Positions 54,606-64,000 of a DNA stretch of 64,000 nucleotides are shown here, in pieces (the stretch's first letter is position 1; every line of letters begins with the position of its first letter). The notes under the pieces were generated by a model. It saw only the letters and a program-made list of their open reading frames with translations, made no database searches and had not been told where the DNA came from. The translations under genes and the position numbers were made by a program. This DNA is from Beutenbergia cavernae DSM 12333 (GTDB lineage: Bacteria; Actinomycetota; Actinomycetes; Actinomycetales; Beutenbergiaceae): assembly GCF_000023105.1 (NCBI RefSeq), contig NC_012669.1, positions 3,535,025-3,599,024 on the forward strand. Reading direction: 5' to 3'.

Positions 54606-54612
54606 GAACGCG

Positions 54613-55914
54613 ATGACCGAGCTCGCACCCTCCGACGTCGCCGATCCGCTCGTCGTCCGGACGGTCGCCGTCCCCGACGTGGGTCCGCTCGCCGACCTCC
54701 TCCCGCACGACGACCCGCGCGGGGCGATGTCGTGGATCCGACGCGGTGACGGGCTCGTCGCCTGGGGCGAGGCCGCGCGGACCGACGTCGCCGGCCCCGA
54801 CCGGATGGCCCGGGCTGACGCGTGGTTCGCCGACCTGGGCCGGCGCGCCGTCGTCCGCGACGAGGTCGGCGTACGCGGGACCGGCGCCGTGGCGTTCGGC
54901 TCGTTCTCGTTCTCGCCCGACTCCCCCGCCGGCGGATCGCTCGTCGTGCCGCGCGTCGTCATCGGCCGCCGCGACGGCGTCTCCTGGTTGACGACCATCG
55001 AGACGGGAGCCCGGGTCGGCCCTCGCCCGTCGCTCGCCCGGGAGCGCTCCGCCGCTGCGCCCGTGCGCGAGCCGCGCGGGGTGCGCTCGCTCGCCGGCGC
55101 GCTGGAGCCGGCGGCGTGGCGGCGCGCCGTCGCCGACGTCGTCGCCCGGATCCGGGCCGGGGAGGCGGCCAAGGTCGTGCTCGCGCGCGACTCCTGGGCG
55201 AGCGCCGACGAGCCCGTCGACGTCCGCTCCCTCCTCCGCCGGCTCGCCGGCGACTACGACTCGTGCTGGACGTTCGCCGTCGACGGCCTCGTGGGTGCGA
55301 CACCGGAGCTGCTCGTGCGGCGCGAACGCGGCCTCGTGGCGTCGCGCGTGCTGGCGGGGACCATCCGTCGCACGGGCGACGACGACGCCGACCTCGCGCG
55401 TGCGGCGACCCTCGCGAGGTCGTCGAAGGACCTCGAGGAGCACGAGTTCGCCGTGTCGTCCCTCGCCGCTGCGCTCGCGCCGTTCGCGGCCACCGCGAAC
55501 GTGCCGGAGGTCCCGTCCGTGCTGCACCTGCCGAACGTCATGCACCTCGCGACCGACGTCACCGCCGTCCTGGACGAGGTGGGCGACGAGGCGCCGTCGA
55601 GCCTGGCGCTCGCCGCCGCTCTGCACCCGACGGCTGCCGTGTGCGGCACCCCGACCGACGTCGCCGCGCGCATCATCGCGGAGGCCGAGGGCATGGACCG
55701 GGGCCGCTACGCGGGTCCCGTGGGATGGCTCGGGGCCGACGGCGACGGCGAGTGGGGCATCGCGCTGCGGTGCGCCGAGGTCTCGACCGACGACCCGCGG
55801 CGGCTGCGGCTGTTCGCCGGCTGCGGCATCGTCGCCGCGTCGGACCCCGTGGCCGAGCTGGCCGAGTCCGAGGCGAAGCTCGTGCCCGTGCGGTCGGCGC
55901 TCGGCATCGGCTGA
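54613..55914 (+). CDS. menF: Isochorismate synthase
   Basis: A 433-residue chorismate-binding enzyme. The C-terminal two-thirds hold the fold: [16 protein letters not shown] with the catalytic lysine, [31 protein letters not shown] and the [20 protein letters not shown] end. It converts chorismate to isochorismate, the first step to menaquinone; menD and menC lie nearby, supporting MenF over salicylate or siderophore enzymes. TACGCT precedes the ATG by seven bases with no RBS. It converges on the HtrA-type gene. Confidence 0.9.
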   Translation: MTELAPSDVADPLVVRTVAVPDVGPLADLLPHDDPRGAMSWIRRGDGLVAWGEAARTDVAGPDRMARADAWFADLGRRAVVRDEVGVRGTGAVAFGSFSFSPDSPAGGSLVVPRVVIGRRDGVSWLTTIETGARVGPRPSLARERSAAAPVREPRGVRSLAGALEPAAWRRAVADVVARIRAGEAAKVVLARDSWASADEPVDVRSLLRRLAGDYDSCWTFAVDGLVGATPELLVRRERGLVASRVLAGTIRRTGDDDADLARAATLARSSKDLEEHEFAVSSLAAALAPFAATANVPEVPSVLHLPNVMHLATDVTAVLDEVGDEAPSSLALAAALHPTAAVCGTPTDVAARIIAEAEGMDRGRYAGPVGWLGADGDGEWGIALRCAEVSTDDPRRLRLFAGCGIVAASDPVAELAESEAKLVPVRSALGIG

Positions 55915-55943
55915 GGGCCTCGCGCCGGCTGGGGAGCTGACGA

Positions 55944-55997
55944 CGCCGGGTACCGGACACGGACGCAAAGGGGGAACGTCCGCGCCGACACCCGGCG
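55944..55997. terminator. Nested hairpins between menF and htrA-type gene
   Basis: An outer stem CGCCGGGT (55944-55951) with ACCCGGCG (55990-55997) encloses an inner stem CGGACG (55960-55965) with CGTCCG (55977-55982). Lying between convergent stops it could terminate both genes. No T-run. Confidence 0.45.
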
Positions 55998-56017
55998 CCG
56001 CTGCCTGAGGGACGGCG

Positions 56018-57745
56018 TCAGCCGTCGTCACCCCAGGGCAGACCGGGCAGCTGGGGAAGCTGCCCGGGGTCCTCCGACTCGCCCGAGCCCGGCGAACCGG
56101 AGTCGGCCGGCGCCTCGTCCGCGGGCCGTGCCGCGAGCGTCGCCGTGACGTCGATCGCCTCGCCGTCGCGGACGACGGTCAGCGTCACCTCGTCGCCGGC
56201 CGCGTACTGCCGGACGAAGCCGGTCAGGGACTCGGCCCCGCCGACGGGCTTGCCGTCGATCCCGACGATGACGTCGCCCGGCTGCAGGCCGGCGTCCGCC
56301 GCCGGCGTCCCGTCGGTGACCTCCTGGACCTCCGCGCCCTGGCGGGTCACGCCGTCGACTGTCGACGTCGCGTCGCTCAGCGTCACCCCGAGGAACGCGT
56401 GCTCGGCGGTCCCGTCCTCGATGAGCTGCTCGGCGACGTCGCGCACCTGGTTGACCGGGATCGCGAAGCCGAGGCCGATGCTGCCGGAGCTGCCGCCGGC
56501 CGCGTTCGGCATGGACGCGATCGAGGAGTTGATCCCGATCACCTCGCCGGCGGCGTTGAACAGCGGTCCGCCCGAGTTGCCCGGGTTGATCGCGGCGTCG
56601 ATCTGGATCGCGTTCGTCACCACCGCGCTGGCGGCGCTGCCGTCCTCCGACGTCGACACGGGGCGGTCGAGCGCCGAGACGATCCCAGTCGTCACGGTGT
56701 TGTCCAGGCCGAGCGGGTTGCCGACGGCCATGACCGCCTCGCCGACGGCGACCGCGCCCGAGTCGCCGAGCGTTGCGGCGGCGAGGTCGTCCGGCGCGTC
56801 GACGAGCTCGATCACGGCGATGTCGGTGGTCGGGTCGGTCCCGACGACGTTCGCCTCGTAGAGCCGGCCGTCGGCCAGTCGGACCGTGATCTCGCCGTCT
56901 CCGGCCCCCGCCACGACGTGGTTGTTCGTCACGACGTAGCCGCTCGCGTCGATGACGACACCCGATCCGGCCACCTCGCCCTGCGCGCTGCTCACGGCGA
57001 TCGCGACCACGGAGTCCTGGACGGCCGCCGCGACGGCCTGCCAGTCGACGGACCCGTCGGACTGCGTGGGGACGTCCGCCGAGGGCGCGCTGCCGAGGTC
57101 CGAGTACGAGGACGACGGCGTCTCCTCGTTGCTGAAGGCCCCGGTGGCCGCCGCCGTGCCGCCAGCGGCGAGCACGGCCGCCACCAGGGCCGCGGCCGCG
57201 ACGGCCGGCCACGTGCGCCGCTGCTTCGGGGCCGGGGGCTGCTGCGGGGGCGTCGCCCCGCCGAACGTCCCGCCCGGGGGCGGGGGCACGGGGCCGTGCT
57301 GGGTCGCCGGGCCGTGCTGGGTCGCCGGTTCGTACGCGAACCCGAGCGGGCTCACGCCGGGGACGGGCTGAGGTGCGTGGGCCGGGGCCGGGTGTGCCTG
57401 GCCCGGCGCCTGGGTCGGGGCCGGGTGCTGACCGGGGTGCGCCGCCGGGTGGGCCTGCGGCCGCGCGGGGTGCGCGGCGACGTGCCCGAGCGGCTGCGGT
57501 GCCCCGGCGCCGACGAGCACCGGCTCGCCGGCCGGCTGGCGCGCCGTCTCGTGGGCCGCCGATGCGGCGGGCAGCTCCTGCGTGGGCGCGGCCTCGCGGG
57601 CGGGCAGCTCCTGAGTGGGCGCGGCCTCGCGGGCGGGCGGCTCCTGGCGCCCGCCCTGCTGGGCCGACGGGTCGACCGACTGCTCCGCAGGGCCGTCCGG
57701 CCGCGGCGCGGGGGTCTGGCCCTCGCTGTCGTGCTGTGCGTTCAT
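56018..57745 (-). CDS. HtrA/DegP-type membrane-anchored serine protease
   Basis: A 575-residue S1C protease. Residues 1-175 are a disordered cytoplasmic Pro/Ala/Gln-rich arm with an exact 11-residue duplication, [11 protein letters not shown], at 37-47 and 48-58; a helix follows (about 185-207). The protease domain has TNNHVV (His), TTDIAVIEL (Asp) and NPGNSGGPL (Ser), then one PDZ domain ([13 protein letters not shown]) and a Gly/Pro/Glu tail. It degrades misfolded envelope proteins on the outer face. GGAGG precedes the ATG. Monocistronic. Confidence 0.93.
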   Translation of the reverse strand: MNAQHDSEGQTPAPRPDGPAEQSVDPSAQQGGRQEPPAREAAPTQELPAREAAPTQELPAASAAHETARQPAGEPVLVGAGAPQPLGHVAAHPARPQAHPAAHPGQHPAPTQAPGQAHPAPAHAPQPVPGVSPLGFAYEPATQHGPATQHGPVPPPPGGTFGGATPPQQPPAPKQRRTWPAVAAAALVAAVLAAGGTAAATGAFSNEETPSSSYSDLGSAPSADVPTQSDGSVDWQAVAAAVQDSVVAIAVSSAQGEVAGSGVVIDASGYVVTNNHVVAGAGDGEITVRLADGRLYEANVVGTDPTTDIAVIELVDAPDDLAAATLGDSGAVAVGEAVMAVGNPLGLDNTVTTGIVSALDRPVSTSEDGSAASAVVTNAIQIDAAINPGNSGGPLFNAAGEVIGINSSIASMPNAAGGSSGSIGLGFAIPVNQVRDVAEQLIEDGTAEHAFLGVTLSDATSTVDGVTRQGAEVQEVTDGTPAADAGLQPGDVIVGIDGKPVGGAESLTGFVRQYAAGDEVTLTVVRDGEAIDVTATLAARPADEAPADSGSPGSGESEDPGQLPQLPGLPWGDDG

Positions 57746-57932
57746 CTTCGCCTCCGTGGGAAGTGGTCCGACGATGACGAGAAGTGCACACCGCCGGCCT
57801 GGCGGGGACCTGAGCGAAGCCTGAGAGCTACCTGGGAACGACTGCTGGCGCCGCCAGCGGCCGGCCGCCCGGCGTCTGCCGGGGTCTGGGCTCAGGAGCG
57901 CGGCCGGGTCGGGACCGAGAGCGCAGCCCGGG

Positions 57933-59735
57933 TCAGGGCTGTGGAGCGCGCCCACTGCGCGACAGGGCAGCTGTCGCCGCCGCGACGATCCGCGCGTCGA
58001 GCTCCTGGACGTCGGCGCGCACCTGATCCCGCGCCACGGGCACCTCGACGAGGCTCCGCCCGGGCGCCGGGGCACGCAGCGCGGACTCCAGCGCACGCCT
58101 GTCCTCCACACGCACGTGCTCGACGCCGTACGCGGCCGCGAGCGCCGCCAGGTCGACGCCCTGCGGCGTGCCGAAGACCCGCTCGAACTCCCCCGCGAGG
58201 CGCTGCTCACCCTGCTCGAGGGTCGCGAAGATCGCGCCGCCGTCGTCGTGCAGGACCACGAGCTGCACCGCGACCTCCCGCTCGAGCGGCCCGCGGGCGA
58301 GTCCGCCGGCGTCGTGCAGCAGGGTGAGGTCGCCGAGCAGCGCACGCACCGTCGTACCGGGGCGTGTTGCGATCGCGAGGCCGACGGCGGTCGACACCGT
58401 CCCGTCGATCCCCGCGAGCCCGCGGTTGGCGAGGATCTGGGCGTCCGACGGCGCGGCGGCCGTGTCGAGGTGACGCACGGCCATCGACGACCCGGCGAGC
58501 AGCACGTCGCCGGACCGCGCGGCAGCGGCGGCCACGAGGCGGGCCACCCCCGGCCCGGTGAGGGCGGCGCGAGCGGCGACGTCGTCGAGCACGAGACCGG
58601 CGGCGTCGGACGCGGCACCCCACCGCGCCAGCCACGCCGGGTCGCCGGGCTCGAGCGCGAGAGCGTCAGCCGGCACGTGGAGCGCCCGGGGTGGCGCGAG
58701 CCACGGCATCCCCGCGGGGTCGGCCACGACGACCTCGACGTCCGCCCGCCCCAGCAGCCGCGACACCGGCCGGGAGAGCGTCGGCCGGCCGAGGACGACG
58801 ACGCGCCGGACGGCGTCACCGAGTCCCGGTACGCCGAGGAGCTGTGCCGGGCTGACGACGGCGTTCGGGCCGCCGCGCGCCCCGGACGACGGTTCCGCGA
58901 GCAGCGGCAGGCCCGCGGCCTCGGCCAGCCGGCGGGCGGCAGGGCCGGCGGCGTCGCCAGCGATCACGATCGTGCCGGACCCGGCACCGGGCACCGCCCT
59001 CGCCGAGAAGTGCGCCGACGCCGACGCATCGGCCGACACCGGCACCGACGCGGAAGGCTCCGTCGGCACGGGGGCCGGCCGCTCCCCGCCCGCCAGCGGC
59101 AGGTCCGGCACGAGCGGCTCCCGGAAGGCGACGTTGACGTGCACCGCCCCCGGAACGCCGTCGAGCTCCCGCGCGGACGCCGCGCCGGGAACGCCGCGAG
59201 CCGCCGCCACCGCCCGCGCGACGACGTCCCGCACGTCCGGCTCGTGCCCGGGCTCGCCGGGCTCGGCCGGCTCGGACCCACCCGGAGCCGGCATGTCGAC
59301 GCTCCACCGCGGCCGCGAGACGTCCGTGCCGACCCCGAACAGGTCGACCTGGTCGGTGGTCTGGTTGGCGCCGGTCCCGCGCAGCTCGAGGGGCCGGTCC
59401 GCCGAGAGCACGAGCAGCGGCACGCGCGCGTGCCCGGCCTCGAGCACCGCTGGGTGCAGGTTCGCGACCGCCGTGCCCGACGTCGTCACCACCACCGCCG
59501 GCTTCCCCGACGCCTTCGCGATCCCGAGCGCGACGAAGCCGGCGCTGCGCTCGTCGATGCGCACGTGCAGCGCGAGGCGCCCGGCGCGTTCCGCGACCAG
59601 CAGGGCGTACGCGAGCGGCGCGCTGCGCGAGCCCGGCGCCAGGACGGCGTGCCGCACGCCGTGCTCGACGAGCGCCTCGACGAGCTCCCGCGCCGTGCGC
59701 GTCGACGCGTTCTCGCCTCCCGCCGGGGCGCTCAC
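57933..59735 (-). CDS. menD: 2-succinyl-5-enolpyruvyl-6-hydroxy-3-cyclohexene-1-carboxylate synthase
   Basis: A 600-residue ThDP enzyme. RIDERSAGFVALGIAKASG carries the catalytic glutamate, RPLELRGTGANQTTDQVDLFG follows, and the C-terminal third holds GDLTLLHDAGGL and HDDGGAIFATLEQ-type ThDP segments. It joins isochorismate to a 2-oxoglutarate-derived unit. The region near residues 165-260 is longer than usual and low in complexity. The GTG start overlaps the menC stop by four bases. Confidence 0.93.
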   Translation of the reverse strand: MSAPAGGENASTRTARELVEALVEHGVRHAVLAPGSRSAPLAYALLVAERAGRLALHVRIDERSAGFVALGIAKASGKPAVVVTTSGTAVANLHPAVLEAGHARVPLLVLSADRPLELRGTGANQTTDQVDLFGVGTDVSRPRWSVDMPAPGGSEPAEPGEPGHEPDVRDVVARAVAAARGVPGAASARELDGVPGAVHVNVAFREPLVPDLPLAGGERPAPVPTEPSASVPVSADASASAHFSARAVPGAGSGTIVIAGDAAGPAARRLAEAAGLPLLAEPSSGARGGPNAVVSPAQLLGVPGLGDAVRRVVVLGRPTLSRPVSRLLGRADVEVVVADPAGMPWLAPPRALHVPADALALEPGDPAWLARWGAASDAAGLVLDDVAARAALTGPGVARLVAAAAARSGDVLLAGSSMAVRHLDTAAAPSDAQILANRGLAGIDGTVSTAVGLAIATRPGTTVRALLGDLTLLHDAGGLARGPLEREVAVQLVVLHDDGGAIFATLEQGEQRLAGEFERVFGTPQGVDLAALAAAYGVEHVRVEDRRALESALRAPAPGRSLVEVPVARDQVRADVQELDARIVAAATAALSRSGRAPQP

Positions 59736-60685
59736 CCGGCCACCTCCGCGAGTCGCGCCCGCCACCGCCGCGCCGTGGCGTCGTCGGCCCCGAGGCCGGC
59801 GCTCGACGCCGCCCGCGGCACGACGCGCCGGACGTCCAGCGCACCGTCCGTCGGCAGGAGCGGGTCGGCGACGGCGTCCCGCTCGAACAGGTGGACGGTG
59901 GCCAGACCGCACGCGTAGGGCAGCTCCGGCAGCGCGGCGGCGAGCGCGACGCCGGCGGCGATCCCCACGGAGGACTCGAGCGCCGACGACACCACGACCG
60001 GCAGCCCCACCTCCTCGGCCAGCCGCAGGCACGCCCGCACGCCACCGAGGGGCTGCACCTTGAGGACGACGACGTCCGCCGCGTCCGCCCGGCGCACGGC
60101 CATCGGGTCCGCGGCCCGCCGGATCGACTCGTCGGCGGCGATCGGCACGTGCTGACGACGGCGCAGCGCGGCGAGGTCGGCGACGGCGGCACAGGGCTGC
60201 TCGGCGTACTCGAGGCCCCCCGCGGCGCGGTCGAGGAGCGGGAGCCGGTCCAGGGCGGTGCCGAGGTCCCACGCGGCGTTGGCGTCGATCCGCACGGCGC
60301 CCTCGGGGCCCAGGGCGTCCCGCACGGCCTCGAGCCGCGCCTGCTCCTGCGCCACGTCCTGCCCCGGCTCCGCGACCTTGACCTTCGCCGTCCGGCAGCC
60401 CCCGGACTCGCGGACCAGGCGCGCGGCGTCGTCCGGCCCGACGGCGGGGATCGTGACGTTCACCGGGACCCGGTCGCGCAGCGGCGTGGGCCACCCGACG
60501 TCCGCCGCCTCGCGCGCCGCCGCGAGCCACGGCCGCGAGGTGTCGGCGTCGTAGTCCCAGAACGGGGAGAACTCGCCCCACCCGGCGTCGCCGCGCAGCA
60601 GGACGCCGTCGCGCACGTCGATGCCGCGGAACCGCTGCCGCAGCGGGGTCGAGTAGACGAGCAGGTCCGCTGGCACGTCCGTCAC
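59732..60685 (-). CDS. menC: o-Succinylbenzoate synthase
   Basis: A 317-residue enolase-superfamily enzyme. TAKVKV gives the K-x-K base, RIDANAAWD, EYAEQPC and AADES the three metal ligands, and VLKVQPLGG the second base lysine. It dehydrates the MenD product. GTG start, overlapping the upstream CNNM gene's stop by four bases; followed by menD with a four-base overlap. Confidence 0.93.
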   Translation of the reverse strand: MTDVPADLLVYSTPLRQRFRGIDVRDGVLLRGDAGWGEFSPFWDYDADTSRPWLAAAREAADVGWPTPLRDRVPVNVTIPAVGPDDAARLVRESGGCRTAKVKVAEPGQDVAQEQARLEAVRDALGPEGAVRIDANAAWDLGTALDRLPLLDRAAGGLEYAEQPCAAVADLAALRRRQHVPIAADESIRRAADPMAVRRADAADVVVLKVQPLGGVRACLRLAEEVGLPVVVSSALESSVGIAAGVALAAALPELPYACGLATVHLFERDAVADPLLPTDGALDVRRVVPRAASSAGLGADDATARRWRARLAEVAG

Positions 60686-62028
60686 GATAGGCGGTCGGTA
60701 CGCCGCACCCGGACGCGGACGATGCGCCGGCCGTCCGTCTCGACGACCTCGAGCACGTGGTCGCCCGCCGGGACGACGTCGCCCGGCTCCGCGACGCGGC
60801 CCAGGCGGTCGAGCACGTACCCGCCGACGGTCTCGTAGTCGCCCTCGTCCGCGAGCTCGAAACCGACCTCGTCGGCGAAGTCCTCGAGGTTGAGGCCGGC
60901 GTCGACGACGATGTCGCCGTCGCCGGCCTCGTCCGCGACCACCGCCTCGGCGTCGTGCTCGTCGTGGATCTCGCCGACGAGCTCCTCCACGAGGTCCTCG
61001 AGCGTGACGATGCCGTCGGTGCCGCCGTACTCGTCGATGACGACGGCGATGTGGATGCGGGCGCGACGCATCATCGACATCGAGGGCAGCAGCGCGTTCG
61101 TCGAGGGCAGCACGACGATCTCGCGCACGAGGTCGCGGACGGTGCGGGCCGGCCCGGCACCGGGGGGCGTCAGCGGCAGGGCACCGGCGTCGTCGTCGCC
61201 GGCGTGGGTGCCGACCTCGGCGAGGAAGAGGTCGCGCACGTGCACGAAGCCGAGGACGTCGTCGAAGTCCTCGCCGATGACGGGATAGCGCGAGTACGGC
61301 TGGCCGACGACGGACCGCGTGGCCTCGTCGATCGCCAGGTCCGCGTCGAGGAAGACGACCTCGTGCCGCGGCCGCATGACCTCGCTGATCGACCGCTCAG
61401 CGGCGTCGAAGACGTCCCGCAGGATCCGACGCTCGTCCTCGGGAAGCCCTTCGTGCGCGATGACGAGGTCACGCAGCTCCTCGTCGGACATCTCCTCGCC
61501 GGTCGCCGACGGGTCGCCGCCGAACAGGCGGACCACGGCGTTCGTCGAGACCGACAGCAGCCAGATCACCGGCCGCATGAGCGTCGCGAACCGGTCCAGG
61601 GTGGGGGCGACGGTGACCGCCACGGAGGACGAGCGCTGCAGCGCTATCCGCTTCGGCACGAGCTCGCCGAGCACCAGGGAGAGGTACGCGATGACGAGCG
61701 TGAGGCCCACGAGGGCGAGGGTGTCGGCAAGCGCGTCCGGCACGCCCCAGCCCGCGAGGACGGGGGCGACGTCGGGCGCGATCGTCGAGGCCCCGTAGGC
61801 CGCCGAGAAGAACCCTGCGACCGTGACGCCGATCTGGACGGCGGCGAGGAACCGGTTCGGGTCGCGCGCCACGTCGGCGACGCGCGCACCGCGGGCGCTC
61901 TTCTTCTCCAGCTGGTCGATCTGGCTCTCGCGGAGCGAGACCAGCGCGATCTCCGTCCCGGCGAAGACGCCACCGATGAGGATGAAGAGCAGGACGAGGC
62001 CGACGTTGGCGAGCGTTCCGCCGTCCAT
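60682..62028 (-). CDS. CNNM/CorC-type hemolysin-family membrane protein
   Basis: A 448-residue protein with an N-terminal DUF21 domain of four helices (ALVSLRESQIDQLEKKSARG and GELVPKRIALQ are typical), then a CBS pair (VMRPRHEVVFLDADLAIDE; RIHIAVVIDEYGGTDGIVTLE in parts) and a C-terminal CorC/HlyC domain. Such proteins handle Mg/Co export or sensing. I start at the ATG at 62028; a GTG at 62037 is an alternative. Its stop overlaps the menC start, so it may head the menC-menD transcript. Confidence 0.88.
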   Translation of the reverse strand: MDGGTLANVGLVLLFILIGGVFAGTEIALVSLRESQIDQLEKKSARGARVADVARDPNRFLAAVQIGVTVAGFFSAAYGASTIAPDVAPVLAGWGVPDALADTLALVGLTLVIAYLSLVLGELVPKRIALQRSSSVAVTVAPTLDRFATLMRPVIWLLSVSTNAVVRLFGGDPSATGEEMSDEELRDLVIAHEGLPEDERRILRDVFDAAERSISEVMRPRHEVVFLDADLAIDEATRSVVGQPYSRYPVIGEDFDDVLGFVHVRDLFLAEVGTHAGDDDAGALPLTPPGAGPARTVRDLVREIVVLPSTNALLPSMSMMRRARIHIAVVIDEYGGTDGIVTLEDLVEELVGEIHDEHDAEAVVADEAGDGDIVVDAGLNLEDFADEVGFELADEGDYETVGGYVLDRLGRVAEPGDVVPAGDHVLEVVETDGRRIVRVRVRRTDRLS

Positions 62029-62182
62029 CAGGTCCACGCTCCCGTGCGCTCCCGCGGTCCGACAGGGTCGTGGGGTCTTCGATGCGGAGGGTCGTCCATC
62101 GCCCCATCGAAGAGCACCACCGGCTCGGCGTGCAACCGCGCCGCCGGTCCGCCCGGACACGCGCCCGGGCGGACCGACGAGG

Positions 62183-63715
62183 TCAGGCGCCGGGGGCGGC
62201 GGTCCCGGACGTGACGGGCTCCGCCGCGCCGTCGCCGGTCACCGCGCGGCGCTGCACCTCGCGGACGACGCGCTCGACGCGCCCGCCGAGCGTCACGTCG
62301 ACGCTGCTCCAGTAGGCGAACGCCTTGAGCAGGATCGGCTCGGAGACGCCGGCGAGGAGGTGGCCGGCGATGTTGCCCACGAGCCGGTCGCGGGCGGCGT
62401 CGTCGAGGACCTCCCGCACGAGCGTGCCCGCCTGGCCGAAGTCGTCGTCGTCCGGCCGCAGCGTGTACGCCCGTCGGACGAACTCGGCGTCGGCGCTCCA
62501 CGCGTCCGTCTCGGTCACGGCCGCGGGGTCCGCGTGCGGCCCGCCGAAGCTGTTCGGCGCGTACGTCGGGCGGCTCGGCGGGTAGTTCGTGTGCCGCATC
62601 GGCCCGGCCTGCGTGTACGACCTCACCTCGACCTCGGGCGCGTTCACCGGCAGCTGCGCGTAGTTCGCCCCGATCCGGTAGCGGTGCGCGTCGCCGTACG
62701 CGAAGACCCGGCCGAGCAGCATCTTGTCCGGGGAGAGGCCGATGCCGGGCACCAGGGTCGACGGCGAGAACGCGGCCTGCTCGATCTCGGCGTGGAAGTC
62801 CTCGGGGTTGCGGTCGAGCCGCATCGTGCCGACGTCGATGAGCGGGTAGTCCTTCTGCGACCAGACCTTCGTCAGGTCGAACGGGTTGAACCGGTACGCC
62901 GCGGCGTCCGCGTACGGCATGACCTGCACCTTGACGCTCCAGCTCGGGAACTCGCCCCGCTCGATCGCCTCGACGAGGTCGCGCCGGTGCGCGTCGGCGT
63001 CGATCCCGGCGGTCGCGTCCGCGTCGTCCTGGGTGAGGAACTCGATGCCCTGGTCCGTCTTGAAGTGGTACTTCACCCAGAACCGCTCGCCGCCGGCGTT
63101 GACCCACTGGTACGTGTGCGAGCCGAAGCCGTCCATGTGCCGCCACGTGCGCGGGATGCCCCGGTCGCCCATGAGCCACGTGACCTGGTGCGCGGACGCC
63201 GGCACCCGCGTCCAGAAGTCCCACTGCATGTCGTGGTCGCGCAGGCCGGTGTCGCTGCGCCGCTTCTGCGAGTGGATGAAGTCCGGGAACTGGATCGAGT
63301 CGCGGATGAAGAACACCGGCGTGTTGTTGCCGACGAGGTCGTAGTTCCCCTCCGACGTGTAGAACTTCAGCGCGAAGCCGCGCGGGTCGCGCCACGTGTC
63401 CGGCGAACCCTGCTCGCCCGCGACCGTCGAGAACCTGGCGAGCGCGCGCGTCGTCGTCCCGGGCTGGAACAGCGCCGCCTTGGTGTAGCGGCTGACGTCG
63501 TGCGTGATCTCGAGCGTGCCGAACGCGCCGCTGCCCTTCGCGTGCACCACGCGCTCCGGCACGCGCTCGCGGTTGAAGTGCGCGAGCTTCTCGACGAGGT
63601 AGTGGTCGTGCAGCACGACTGGTCCGTCGGGTCCCGTCGTGAGCGAGTGCTGGTCGCTGCCGACGGGCGCTCCGAAGTCGTTCGTCGTGGCCGGGTGGTG
63701 GGACTGGGCGGTCAT
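62183..63715 (-). CDS. katA: Monofunctional haem catalase
   Basis: A 510-residue catalase. [12 protein letters not shown] holds the active-site His, [14 protein letters not shown] the distal Asn, and [12 protein letters not shown] the haem-ligand Tyr. The length fits the small-subunit clade, and the C-terminal helices are complete. The ATG overlaps the preceding fur-type stop by four bases (ATGA), so catalase is coupled to its probable regulator. It breaks hydrogen peroxide to water and oxygen in the cytoplasm. Confidence 0.96.
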   Translation of the reverse strand: MTAQSHHPATTNDFGAPVGSDQHSLTTGPDGPVVLHDHYLVEKLAHFNRERVPERVVHAKGSGAFGTLEITHDVSRYTKAALFQPGTTTRALARFSTVAGEQGSPDTWRDPRGFALKFYTSEGNYDLVGNNTPVFFIRDSIQFPDFIHSQKRRSDTGLRDHDMQWDFWTRVPASAHQVTWLMGDRGIPRTWRHMDGFGSHTYQWVNAGGERFWVKYHFKTDQGIEFLTQDDADATAGIDADAHRRDLVEAIERGEFPSWSVKVQVMPYADAAAYRFNPFDLTKVWSQKDYPLIDVGTMRLDRNPEDFHAEIEQAAFSPSTLVPGIGLSPDKMLLGRVFAYGDAHRYRIGANYAQLPVNAPEVEVRSYTQAGPMRHTNYPPSRPTYAPNSFGGPHADPAAVTETDAWSADAEFVRRAYTLRPDDDDFGQAGTLVREVLDDAARDRLVGNIAGHLLAGVSEPILLKAFAYWSSVDVTLGGRVERVVREVQRRAVTGDGAAEPVTSGTAAPGA

Positions 63716-64000
63716 GTGATCCTTCCGGTGGGAGGTGGCGTCGACGGGGCGCCGACGTCGGCTGGGTCGGTCGAGGAGCTGGCGTCGGCCTGGCAGGCGG
63801 GACAGATCCCCCAGTACGTGACCTCGGACTCGGTGAGCGTGAACCCGTGGTCGAGGGACGGCGTCAGGCAGGCGGTGTGCCCGACGGCGCACGGCACATC
63901 GACGACGGCGCCGCACCGGCGGCACACGAGGTGGTGGTGGTTGTCGCGCGTGTCGATCTCGTACCGGGCGGACGTGGCGCCGGCGGGGTCGACCCGCCGG
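63712..64000 (-). CDS. Fur-family regulator, C-terminal part (cut by window edge)
   Basis: The last ~95 residues of a Fur/PerR-type protein. [20 protein letters not shown] carries the His-rich metal site and first CxxC, and ICPACQ the second CxxC of the structural zinc site. The DNA-binding half lies beyond the window. It directly precedes and overlaps katA, as FurA does with catalase genes elsewhere, so a peroxide- or iron-responsive repressor of katA is likely. The C-terminal tail is unusually long and P/T-rich. Confidence 0.88.
   Translation of the reverse strand, partial: RRVDPAGATSARYEIDTRDNHHHLVCRRCGAVVDVPCAVGHTACLTPSLDHGFTLTESEVTYWGICPACQADASSSTDPADVGAPSTPPPTGRIT

Noticed and set aside
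53848-56031. A long minus-strand frame joining menG to sequence antisense to menF
   Set aside because: Only the menG part has domain motifs; the rest mirrors menF codons.

Overview
The window comes from a very GC-rich actinobacterium. The coding strand shows strong G/C at third codon positions, GTG starts and 1- or 4-base start/stop overlaps are frequent, and several genes look leaderless with TANNNT -10 boxes. A LacI regulator, HadAB-type MaoC dehydratases, an ESX-like type VII secretion locus, a 14-subunit complex I and menaquinone genes fit Micrococcales (Cellulomonadaceae or Promicromonosporaceae type). That placement is inference; there is no rRNA here to confirm it.

Layout. 1-3190: two tandem MFS permeases (the left one cut by the window edge), divergent from a LacI-family regulator, with two copies of a LacI-type palindrome between them. 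3311-4636: rpmG-hadA-hadB behind tRNA-Met and tRNA-Thr, an arrangement I recall from mycobacteria. 4704-7590: a three-gene operon resembling phosphonate catabolism (phosphatase-superfamily protein, HAD hydrolase, zinc alcohol dehydrogenase) lying between tRNA-Thr and tRNA-Tyr. 7675-14940: yajQ, a PadR/membrane-protein pair, hypothetical proteins, htpX and a ferredoxin-NADP reductase.

15024-34875 is the most unusual part: a type VII secretion (T7SS) region interrupted only by rarD. A leftward accessory operon (two YbaB-like proteins, an EspC-like protein, a WXG-type protein, a membrane protein) precedes mycosin-eccB-eccD on the minus strand. A rightward effector cassette follows (two WXG100 genes, a helical protein with a P/S/T tail, a collagen-like repeat protein, a second mycosin), then an exact 862-bp second copy of the WXG100 pair with its upstream region. 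An RDD-FHA fusion, a second EccD-like protein and a three-ATPase EccC complete it. No eccA or eccE is visible. I regard the duplicated effector cassette as the best candidate for undescribed biology.

35042-53242 is one leftward gene set: a geranylgeranyl-reductase-family (MenJ-like) gene, nuoA to nuoN in canonical order, and a long-chain polyprenyl diphosphate synthase, nearly all translationally coupled. It puts the quinone-reducing complex in one unit with enzymes that build and saturate the menaquinone tail. 53499-60685 holds csbD, menG, menF, an HtrA-type protease, menD and menC, so four more menaquinone steps lie next door. The right end has a CNNM/CorC-type membrane protein and a fur-katA pair cut by the window edge.
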